Part shown: in pieces, positions 8,637 to 15,207 of the stretch
Layout: each line of letters starts with the position of its first letter
How positions within the stretch are numbered: position 1 is the first letter of the stretch
Notes under the pieces: model-generated
The model's database searches: none
Seen by the model: the letters and a program-made list of their open reading frames with translations, nothing else
What the model was told of the DNA's origin: nothing
DNA from: Granulicella sp. L46
Lineage (GTDB): Bacteria; Acidobacteriota; Terriglobia; Terriglobales; Acidobacteriaceae
Assembly (NCBI RefSeq): GCF_009765785.1
Contig: NZ_LMUT01000016.1
Location: 35,084-70,055 of the forward strand
Reading direction: 5' to 3'
DNA length: 34,972 bases
Program-made: the position numbers and the translations under genes

Positions 8637-11441
8637 CTAGCGCGGCAGGATCTTATGACCTTGCACCTCGAATTTCATACTCTGGTTATTGTCCGCAGTT
8701 GGCTGTGCACCGCCTACACTGATGGTGTAACCGCCTTCCATGATCGAGCGGACACCTTCAGCATCGACCTCGCTCATGGTGCGGGGGTCCAAAGTAAACG
8801 AAAGGTGGGTAGAGTCGCCGGCCTTGAGATGAATCCTCCTAAAGCCGGCAAGTATCAGGTATGGTGAGATGCTGGTTTTGGGTTGTGAGAGATAAAGCTC
8901 GGCTACCTCATCGCCATCCAGCCGGCCAACATTCCTGACGTCAACCTCGACCTGCACCGGTTCACCGGCGTTTACATGCGCGGCATTTACCTTGATGCCG
9001 CTGTAGGCATAGCTGCTGTAGCTGAGCCCAAAGCCGAACGGGAACAGCGGTTTGGTCGACATGTAGCGGTAGGTCCGGCCCGACATGTTGTAGTCCTCAA
9101 ACGCCGGCAACTGCGAAAGCGAGCGGTAAAACGTAATCGGGAGTCGTCCTGCTGGGTTATTGCTTCCTGCAAGAGTTTCAGCGATCGCATTGCCGCCTTC
9201 TTCGCCGGGGTACCAGGCCTCGAGGATGGCCGCGGCATGCCCAGCAGCAAAGTTCACGGCCAAGGCTGAACCGTTTTCAAGGACCACAACGACTGGCTTG
9301 CCAGTGCCGACAAGCGCCTTAAGCAGGTCCTCCTGTGCAACGGGCAGATCGATGGCGGTCCTGTCTCCACCGGCAAAGCCGTTTAGTTTCACTGGCATCT
9401 CTTCGCCTTCAAGTGACGGCGACAGTCCTAGGCAGGCCACGATGACGTCTGCTTGGCGAGCCTTCGCGACCGCTTCGTCGCGCAGAACCTGCTCAGGCGC
9501 CTGCCAAGTCAGGTCGATACCCGCGCTGCCGCTGCCATGGAGGTACTCGAGGCGGATGGCGTGAGGCTTCGTGCTGTCGAAGTGAATGGGCGCGTCGAGC
9601 GAACTCGTATTGCCTGGGCTGTTTTGCACTAGTAACTTGTCGTCGAGGTAAAGGCGGAAGCTTTCAGCGTTTTCGCAAGCGTAGCAATAATTAATCCGCA
9701 CACCAAGCTTGTAATCGCCTGCGGCGGGTGGCACAAAGACACCGCTCCAACGTACCGAATAATCGTTACGCTGTAAGCCTGTGACGGGCACAACCTTATC
9801 CCAGTTGAAGTTGATGTTTCGGTCCGTACGCACGAGCACGGGGATTGCACTGAAGTCCTTGGATTTGAAGTACTCTCCCCGCAGCCCGAACTCCGCGCTG
9901 TCGGCTGCAGGGTGTAAAGCGCTGTGAGCGATCGGCATGGCAAAGCCTTGTGCCAGGCTCGATCCCATCGCATAGCTGACGTGAGCATCCGAAAAGTGGC
10001 TCACGATGCCGTCGAAGGGGTACACCGGATGAGGCGGTGGACCGTTGTAGTTACCTTGAAGCGACTGCACCAATTCGGCCGTCGGGCCTACAACGGCGAT
10101 GTTCGCGATGTTGCGTTTCAACGGTAAAGTGCCGTCATTCTTAAGCAGTGTCATGGCTTCACGCGCGGCCTGAAGCGAGATCTGCCGATGCGCTTGCGAG
10201 TTGACCTCGCCAAAGGGGATACGCCCGTAGGCGTAGCTGTCCGGCGGGTCGAACATACCTAAACGAAAGCGTGCGCTGAACAGGCGCTTGAGCGACGTGT
10301 CCAGTTCAGCTTCGGTGATGAGGCCTTGATGAACGGCATCTACCAGAGCCGGGAATGCCTGGCCCTCCGCGAAGCCGCACTCGAGATCGGTTCCAGCTCT
10401 CACCGCAGCAGCCGCAGCGTGCGCCATGTCGGGCGCGTAGTGGTGGCCTGTGTTGACATCTGCAACAGCGGCGCAGTCGCTCACCACGTATCCGTCAAAG
10501 TGCCAGGCCCCGCGAAGGTGATCTTTCAGCAGCATAGTGTTGGCGCATGCCGGTGCGTCATCGATGGAGTTGTAGGCGCACATGACTGATTGCGCATGGC
10601 CCTCCAGCACAGCGGCGCGAAAGGCCGGTAGATAGGTGTCCTCGAGATCGTGACTAGAGACATCCACGTTCACTTGATGGCGCGTAGACTCGGGGCCGCT
10701 ATGAACGGCATAGTGCTTGGGCGTGGAAACAAGCTTGAGATGGTTTGAATCGTCACCCTGCATGCCGGTCACAAAGGCGACACCCATGCGGGCAGTTAGG
10801 AATGGGTCTTCGCCGTAAGTCTCCTGGCCGCGACCCCAGCGCGGGTCGCGAAAGATGTTGATGTTAGGCGCCCAGAAGGTAAGTCCAAAGAATGCTTCGT
10901 GATCGTTGTCACGCATGGCCTGGTTGTACTTCGCTCGCGCTTCGGTAGATATCGTCTCACCCATGCGGTGGACAAGAGCCGCGTCCCACGTAGCCGCCAT
11001 ACCGATCACCTGCGGAAAGTTGGTTGCATAGCCGGCAAACGCCACGCCGTGGAGACTTTCGTTCCACCAGTCGTATTTGGGCACGCCAAGTCTAGGGATG
11101 GCGGGCGCATGATCGCGCATCTGCTCGACTTTCTCTTCGAGGGTCATCTGGCCAATCAACCCGTCTACGCGCCGCTCCAGGGGAAGACTTGTATCCATCC
11201 AGGGGCGTCCTGAACTTGGAATAGCGCCCGCTTGCGCTAAACAGGGAATGCTTAAAGGCGCAGTTACCAAAGAGCCAAGCAGTATGGACAGCGCAAAACC
11301 TGCACGCACAATTCGAAGCTGGGCAGGGAAGAGCAAGGCTCGAGTCTTTGGCGCAGGATCCAGTCCCACGACCGCTAGTGTGAGAGAAGCACTTCTCAGC
11401 AGCTCCTGCCGGACCTTTGAACACCATTCGCCACTCGTCAT
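8637..11441 (-). CDS. GH3 beta-glycosidase (beta-glucosidase/beta-xylosidase) with PA14 domain
   Basis: A 934-residue exported retaining glycosidase that probably releases terminal beta-glucose or beta-xylose from oligosaccharides in the periplasm. The GH3 N-terminal barrel begins with MTLEEKVEQM and includes NINIFRDPRWGRGQETYGEDP. The nucleophile is D322 in GYVVSDCAAV. The C-terminal alpha/beta sandwich starts at MTLLKNDGTLPL. A PA14 carbohydrate-binding domain (about 505-650: GLRGEYF, FNWDKVVP, YSVRWSGVF, YLDDKLLVQ) is inserted as in many Bacteroides and acidobacterial homologues. It ends in a fibronectin-III-like domain (NVGRLDGDEVAELYL). The first 40 residues are odd: a Tat-like VRQELLRSASLTLAVVGL precedes a second, Sec-like signal (about 47-70). 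The true start may be a GTG or TTG further in. It is divergent from a TetR regulator. Confidence 0.9.
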   Translation of the reverse strand: MTSGEWCSKVRQELLRSASLTLAVVGLDPAPKTRALLFPAQLRIVRAGFALSILLGSLVTAPLSIPCLAQAGAIPSSGRPWMDTSLPLERRVDGLIGQMTLEEKVEQMRDHAPAIPRLGVPKYDWWNESLHGVAFAGYATNFPQVIGMAATWDAALVHRMGETISTEARAKYNQAMRDNDHEAFFGLTFWAPNINIFRDPRWGRGQETYGEDPFLTARMGVAFVTGMQGDDSNHLKLVSTPKHYAVHSGPESTRHQVNVDVSSHDLEDTYLPAFRAAVLEGHAQSVMCAYNSIDDAPACANTMLLKDHLRGAWHFDGYVVSDCAAVADVNTGHHYAPDMAHAAAAAVRAGTDLECGFAEGQAFPALVDAVHQGLITEAELDTSLKRLFSARFRLGMFDPPDSYAYGRIPFGEVNSQAHRQISLQAAREAMTLLKNDGTLPLKRNIANIAVVGPTAELVQSLQGNYNGPPPHPVYPFDGIVSHFSDAHVSYAMGSSLAQGFAMPIAHSALHPAADSAEFGLRGEYFKSKDFSAIPVLVRTDRNINFNWDKVVPVTGLQRNDYSVRWSGVFVPPAAGDYKLGVRINYCYACENAESFRLYLDDKLLVQNSPGNTSSLDAPIHFDSTKPHAIRLEYLHGSGSAGIDLTWQAPEQVLRDEAVAKARQADVIVACLGLSPSLEGEEMPVKLNGFAGGDRTAIDLPVAQEDLLKALVGTGKPVVVVLENGSALAVNFAAGHAAAILEAWYPGEEGGNAIAETLAGSNNPAGRLPITFYRSLSQLPAFEDYNMSGRTYRYMSTKPLFPFGFGLSYSSYAYSGIKVNAAHVNAGEPVQVEVDVRNVGRLDGDEVAELYLSQPKTSISPYLILAGFRRIHLKAGDSTHLSFTLDPRTMSEVDAEGVRSIMEGGYTISVGGAQPTADNNQSMKFEVQGHKILPR

Positions 11442-11486
11442 CGCATTGAATCTCCAGGTTTGCTCAGTTCTTGAAGACCGCTAGGA

Positions 11487-11518
11487 TAGCATATGTCATC
11501 ACTTGATGATATATGCTA
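11487..11518. promoter_or_regulatory. 32-bp palindromic operator between GH3 and TetR genes
   Basis: The arms TAGCATATGTCATCA (11487-11501) and TGATGATATATGCTA (11504-11518) match as inverted repeats in 14 of 15 positions around a 2-bp centre. It lies in the 155-bp gap between the divergent GH3 and TetR genes, 45 bp from the GH3 ATG and 78 bp from the TetR GTG. This is the expected place for a TetR-family dimer (or pair of dimers) to control both genes. Binding is inferred. Confidence 0.6.
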
Positions 11519-11596
11519 GAGATATGAAGCTTGGTGTCAGTTTTACCTACACAGACGTGTTGAACGGGGTTGATCCATGTCGGAGCGGAGAAAGCA

Positions 11597-12328
11597 GTGG
11601 TTCGTGGTCGCCGCCCAAATTCGGAACCGTCAGGGCGTCGAGCCCTGCTGAAAGCTGCACTCTCTGTCTTTTCTAAGAAAGGGTATGAAGGGACATCGCT
11701 CCGTTTGCTTGCCTCAGAGGCGCAGGTCGATATGGCGCTGGTCGCGCGTCTATTCGGATCCAAGTCGATGCTATGGCTTGCGGTGATAGATGACCTCTCC
11801 GGGCGGCAGGCCGCTCACCTGGAAAAGATGAAGGCGCTGACTGAGCTTTCTGTTCATTCACCTGATCTGGCGTTCAAGGAGTTTGTAGAGTTGTTTGCGC
11901 AGATTAGTTTTGAAATCCCTGAGTTTCCCCTGTTCTTGCTCCAAGAAGCGGGTTTGAGCGGAGAGCGTTCGGGATTGCTTTCGAAAAAATTGGTCACGCC
12001 GTTCAGGCTTGCATGCTCGCCAATACTAGCGGCCGCCGTTTCGTCCGGAATAGTTCACACTAAAGATCGCGATCTACTATGGGCCATGTTGGTGTCTGCA
12101 ATTGCTCTGCCGATGGTTTGCCCACACCTGTTTTTTCGTAAAAGGGCCGTTACACCGAAGTTGAGAGACGCCATCGCCGAACAGGCGGTCCTCATGTTCT
12201 GCAGTGCGAACGGTTCTAAAAATGACTACAAACCGTCCATGGCTGCCTCGTCAACGCGCTGGCCATCTGGTTTGAGCAAGCACGACCGTCAGTCCGGTGA
12301 CGCTACAAAGTTGTCGGCGGCGAAATGA
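11597..12328 (+). CDS. TetR-family transcriptional regulator
   Basis: A 243-residue regulator. I chose GTG 11597 because GGAG and GAAAG lie 5-10 bp upstream and the product then starts MVRGRRPNSEPSGR, a usual TetR opening; the open frame begins at TTG 11570. The DNA-binding domain is clear: ALLKAALSVFSKKGYEGTSL followed by LRLLASEAQVDMALVARLFG and SKSMLWLAVID, the canonical helix-turn-helix and fourth helix. The C-terminal ligand/dimer domain is poorly conserved, as usual, and its final 30 residues (Ser/Lys rich) look disordered. It is divergent from the GH3 gene across a 32-bp palindrome, so it probably represses that gene and itself. The inducer is unknown. Confidence 0.85.
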   Translation: MVRGRRPNSEPSGRRALLKAALSVFSKKGYEGTSLRLLASEAQVDMALVARLFGSKSMLWLAVIDDLSGRQAAHLEKMKALTELSVHSPDLAFKEFVELFAQISFEIPEFPLFLLQEAGLSGERSGLLSKKLVTPFRLACSPILAAAVSSGIVHTKDRDLLWAMLVSAIALPMVCPHLFFRKRAVTPKLRDAIAEQAVLMFCSANGSKNDYKPSMAASSTRWPSGLSKHDRQSGDATKLSAAK

Positions 12329-12349
12329 TTTATTAGGCGGCAACCTAGA

Positions 12350-13000
12350 CTACTCGCCTTGCAGCCTTAAACGAAGCTCTTCCACATTGAGTTCTTCGAT
12401 CTCCATGTCTCGAAAGAAGACTCTGTAAAATCCTGGTGTTACTAAATCAAAAGTCAGCTCTTCGAAGCGGAATACCTCGCTGATGAATATTCTCGTCTTA
12501 ATGCCAACTGATGTCTCCACTGTTGTTCACCCGTCGCAATAGAATGCCTTTCGGGTAATTGAATTCCGGCAACTTCCGCGGCAGTCTGATGGAGCTTGGG
12601 TGGTAGGGGCTTGCTGGGACCTGGTTGTTCATTGCCTCGGGGGGACGTTCAACGTTGAACACGTGACGAAAACGATCGAAGCGACTCTGTTGTGCTCGAA
12701 GGGATGCCGCAGGTGGGTTCGTCGTGTCTTCTTTCAGCGTGCGATGCATCCGCTCGTGGCGACCGTTTTGTTGCGGTCTGCCCGCTTGTATCGTCCCATG
12801 CACAATCCCAATTCATCCACCCGAGCGAGAGTTCCGACAGCCTCAGCAAGCCTGTTCCCGCGAACGGTGCACCGTTGTCAGTCCTGATCCGTGCTGGTAC
12901 GCCGTACTCACGCATGGCTACTTCGCAGATCGCTCGAACTTGGCACAAGTCGATGCGTGAAACCGATGCAGAAAGGCTTTGGGGACTCTTGTTCCCTCTA
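12350..13000 (-). mobile_element. IS481-type transposase relic (5'-truncated, frameshifted)
   Basis: Fragments in different minus frames join into the C-terminal half of a DDE transposase. AICEVAMREYGVPARIRTDN followed by GAPFAGTG carries the second Asp. RPQQNGRHERMHRTLKEDTT carries the catalytic Glu. YHPSSIRLPRKLPEFNYPKG and RRVNNSGDISWH come next. After a shift near 12508, TRIFISEVFRFEELTFDLV and PGFYRVFFRDMEIEELN lead to TAG 12350-12352. The first catalytic Asp and the N-terminal helix-turn-helix are missing: at about 13000 the sequence changes into another gene. No terminal inverted repeats were found, so it cannot move by itself. It shares its 5' junction with the hypothetical gene at 12998. 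Confidence 0.8.
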
Positions 13001-13700
13001 TGAGTGCGAGTTGTATTTGACCGGTCCGCCCTTAAGGAATCGTCCATTGTCTCCATCTACGCCTCTATCCCTGTACCAGACGTAGCAGAACGGATTAACG
13101 TGCTTTTCTTGGAGAGCCTGATACTCGACCTTCCCGTAGACGACTAGCTCGACCTCTCCACGATTGACGTTGAGCGCATCTTGCCGAGTCAGGAAATGTC
13201 CGCCGTTCTCAAATTCCACAACAAACCCGGTTGGGACCGTTGTTGCTGCCACGGGCATTTGCATGACGCCATCACCAGCTAGTACCTGTGCTTGGGGAGC
13301 ACCCTTATAGGACGGCTCTGGCGGAAGAAGATTGAGACTCTTGACTGCATGGAGCCGAACAGCGACATTGAGAATTCTTGGCTGCTGACTTTACGGCGTT
13401 GCGGAGTTCAAAAATCCGCGGTTAGAGTTTTGGCATTTTGCGCCATGTCGTCCTCTACGAACGGCAACGGTCCGTGACGAAAGCTAAGTTCTTCAAAGAT
13501 CCATGCGCGCTCAGTAATGGCCATCAGTACGGTGCTTTCTTGACAGAGTCCGCGTCTGCGGCGGCGGCGTTGTCCTTTCCGGCCTCCGCTAGTTGCTCCA
13601 TATGCTTGGCGTGCTGCCACAGCCGCTTGGTTTGTATCGAAATTTCCCTAGCGTCTTCTTCGCATAAACCGTCACCGCAATTGAAGTGGAGGAGCGCCGA
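12998..13700 (-). pseudogene. Unrecognised hypothetical protein, frameshifted
   Basis: The pieces join as IAVTVYAKKTLGKFRY, QTKRLWQHAKHMEQLAEAGK (Ala-rich, probably coiled coil), MAITERAWIFEELSFRHGPL and DFELRNAVKSAAK. ILNVAVRLHAVKSLNLLPPE and FVVEFENGGHFLTRQDA follow, and KVEYQALQEKHVNPFCYVWY leads to a TAG at 12998-13000. Crossing them needs +1 shifts near 13538, 13425 (in a T5 run) and 13378. The layout (a segment before a coiled coil, then xERAWI and a beta-rich domain) matches a common acidobacterial hypothetical membrane-protein type with no assigned function. The N-terminal membrane segment seems lost near 13700, close to the tRNA remnant. Two of the shifts cancel each other, so sequencing error is possible. 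Confidence 0.45.
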
Positions 13701-13758
13701 ATTTTACACACAAACGTGCACATATAAACAGGGAAGGCTAGTAAAGTATTCAATCTAT

Positions 13759-13840
13759 TGGTGAAATCGGCAGACACAGCGGACTTAAAATCCGCAGACC
13801 TTAACCGGTCGTGGGGGTTCAAGTCCCCCTCCGGGCACCA
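13759..13840 (+). tRNA. tRNA-Leu(TAA) lacking its 5' acceptor strand (pseudo-tRNA/att remnant)
   Basis: From T8 onward this is a clean leucine tRNA. It has the D-arm TGGTGAAATCGGCAGACAC, the anticodon stem GCGGA/TCCGC around loop CTTAAAA (anticodon TAA), a long variable arm GACC...GGTC, and the T-arm GGGGG-TTCAAGT-CCCCC. The acceptor 3' strand TCCGGGC and an encoded ACCA follow. The partner strand should read GCCCGGA, but positions 13752-13758 read AATCTAT and cannot pair. The tRNA is therefore probably not functional. A tRNA 3' portion with an integrase 120 bp downstream is what is left by tRNA-targeted integration. Confidence 0.8.
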
Positions 13841-13910
13841 TGGAATCAATGGATTATAGACTTAAAGGTTGCCGTTAGATCCTTGTAAATTAGGGCAGGT
13901 GATACTTCTG

Positions 13911-13937
13911 GTGACACTTTGTTTATACAAGTGTCAC
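13911..13937. repeat. 27-bp inverted repeat upstream of the integrase relic
   Basis: GTGACACTT (13911-13919) and AAGTGTCAC (13929-13937) are perfect 9-bp inverted arms around TGTTTATAC. It sits between the tRNA 3' end and the integrase start, where integrase arm-type sites or autoregulatory operators are often found. Either role is inference. Confidence 0.45.
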
Positions 13938-13959
13938 AGATGGATCACTGGAGAGCGTT

Positions 13960-14145
13960 ATGGCGCAAAGAGAGCAGGACCCGCCTGCACGAGGGCTATA
14001 GGAGCGTTTACCGGGGAGCGGTATCTGGTGGATTCGTTATAGGGATCATGACGGCAAATTGCATAGGGAGAAGGTGGGACGCAAGAGTGATGCGGTCTCT
14101 CTTCTGAAAAGCGCCGCAACGAGCGTCGTGTTGGCTTCATCGTAA
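13960..14145 (+). pseudogene. Tyrosine-type site-specific integrase, N-terminal fragment with a stop
   Basis: From ATG 13960 the frame reads MAQREQDPPARGL, a TAG, then ERLPGSGIWWIRYRDHDG and KLHREKVGRKSDAVSLL, and ends at TAA 14143-14145. The WWIRYRDxDGKxHREKVG pattern is the AP2-like arm-binding domain found at the N-terminus of many tyrosine integrases. The core-binding and catalytic (R-H-R-Y) domains are absent. The position, 120 bp past a tRNA-Leu 3' end and reading away from it, is the classic place for the integrase of a tRNA-targeting element. The 3' end overlaps the frame of the metallophosphoesterase, so a deletion joined the two. Confidence 0.7.
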
Positions 14146-14927
14146 TTCTTTCCGATATTCATGGAAATCTTACTGCCCTTGAGGTGGTCCTCGCTGATAT
14201 TCGGCAGATCTCGCCAGATGCGGTTTTCCATGGAGGCCATCTGGCTGACTCAGGATCGAGCCCGGTAGAAGTCCTCGATACCATTCGGGACCTCGGGTGG
14301 CCCGGCGTAATGGGCAACACAGACGAGATGCTGGTCCGACCCTCATCTCTCGAACAGTTCGCCAATGCATCTTCTGCTCCTCCGGCGATCTGGGACACGG
14401 TTCGCGAGATCGCCATCTCGACGCGTCAAAGATTAGGCGACGATCGGCTGGCTTGGATCAGTAATCTGACTATGGTTCTTAGTCATGATGCCTTTGCACT
14501 TGTCCACGCTACTCCTCAGAGCTGCTGGCGAGCACCTTCGGAGAGTGCAAGCGAGACCGACCTTGAGCTTGTATATGGCTCACTTGCCAGACCGACCGAT
14601 GTATTTGGCCATAGTCATTGCCTGTTCATACGCATGTTCGCAGCGGGCACGAAAACGCTGATAAACGCCGGAAGCGCGGGTCTGTCATACGACGGCGATC
14701 CTCGCGCGTCGTATTTTGTACTCGATGACGAGGTACCGACGGTGCGGCGCATTGCTTATGACGTGGATCGCGAACTGACAGCTTTGGCGGTATCCGAACT
14801 CCCGGGAGCCGCGTGGACGTCGAATATGCTTCGCCAGCACTCCCCAAATGCCGTGATCGATTGCCACGAACAATGCGACCTCGCCTTGACGATTGTCCTA
14901 CGAGACGCAGTTCTGTTTGCAAACTAA
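14136..14927 (+). CDS. Metallophosphoesterase (YfcE/calcineurin-like), start codon lost
   Basis: The domain begins FIVILSDIHGNLTALEVVLA, the typical N-terminal strand with the D-x-H metal ligands. In frame there is no ATG, GTG or TTG before it: the first standard start is GTG 14184, which would delete this motif. Where the initiator Met should be, the codons are TTC ATC, inside the end of the integrase relic. Further motifs are GNTDEM (the usual GN-H/T-D/E), LSHDAFALVHATP and FGHSHCLFIR. The second metal Asp is replaced: FHGGHLADSG instead of GGDLxxxG. The family hydrolyses phosphodiesters or phosphomonoesters with two metals; loss of a bridging Asp would cripple it. It is probably decaying, or translated from an unusual start. 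Length otherwise fits the family (about 260 residues). Confidence 0.65.
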   Translation, partial: FIVILSDIHGNLTALEVVLADIRQISPDAVFHGGHLADSGSSPVEVLDTIRDLGWPGVMGNTDEMLVRPSSLEQFANASSAPPAIWDTVREIAISTRQRLGDDRLAWISNLTMVLSHDAFALVHATPQSCWRAPSESASETDLELVYGSLARPTDVFGHSHCLFIRMFAAGTKTLINAGSAGLSYDGDPRASYFVLDDEVPTVRRIAYDVDRELTALAVSELPGAAWTSNMLRQHSPNAVIDCHEQCDLALTIVLRDAVLFAN

Positions 14928-14965
14928 CGTCGGCTTAGAGGGCCGCTCGGAGGCGAGGCTCCCGC

Positions 14966-14991
14966 GAAGTCGCGTTATCGGCAACTTCGGT
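14966..14991 (+). repeat. Dispersed intergenic repeat, copy A
   Basis: GTCGCGTTATCGGCAACTTC and neighbouring bases lie 40 bp past the metallophosphoesterase stop. Its core (TCGCGTTnTCGGCAAC-TCGG) is shared with copies at 18545, 20131 and 21811, and more weakly at 20932. The GAAGT/ACTTC ends are inverted. The rest of the 280-bp gap carries only the receptor promoter. Confidence 0.5.
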
Positions 14992-15008
14992 CCCGAGCAA
15001 GGTCATTC

Positions 15009-15037
15009 TTGACAGTTTTCAACCATTAAAATACCTT
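15009..15037 (+). promoter_or_regulatory. Candidate promoter of the first TonB-dependent receptor
   Basis: TTGACA (15009-15014) and TACCTT (15032-15037) are spaced by 17 bp, giving a perfect -35 and a weak -10, about 165 bp upstream of the receptor ATG. The leader contains CGGAAACGCTGTCA near 15120, which shares GGAAACGCT with the LacI-type operators at 23497 and 23518. This half-match might be chance. Confidence 0.4.
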
Positions 15038-15207
15038 CGCTTCTATCCTGAAACGTTCTGATTCGTATCAGACCAGTAAGGATTGTTCGTTCAAGATCAC
15101 CTCCGAACGCGCCGACGGACGCGGAAACGCTGTCAGGCTGGGAGCGCCACGGAACGACCTGTGGCAACAGAACGTAGTGCATAGGAATAACTTACGGAGG
15201 CAAGATC

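Noticed and set aside
13589..13849. 86-codon minus-strand frame across the tRNA
   Set aside because: Its upstream half is the reverse complement of the tRNA remnant, a common false gene call.
15118..15135. Third LacI-type operator in the leader of receptor 1
   Set aside because: Only GGAAACGCT is shared; the other half of the palindrome is missing, so it is mentioned under the promoter but not called as a site.
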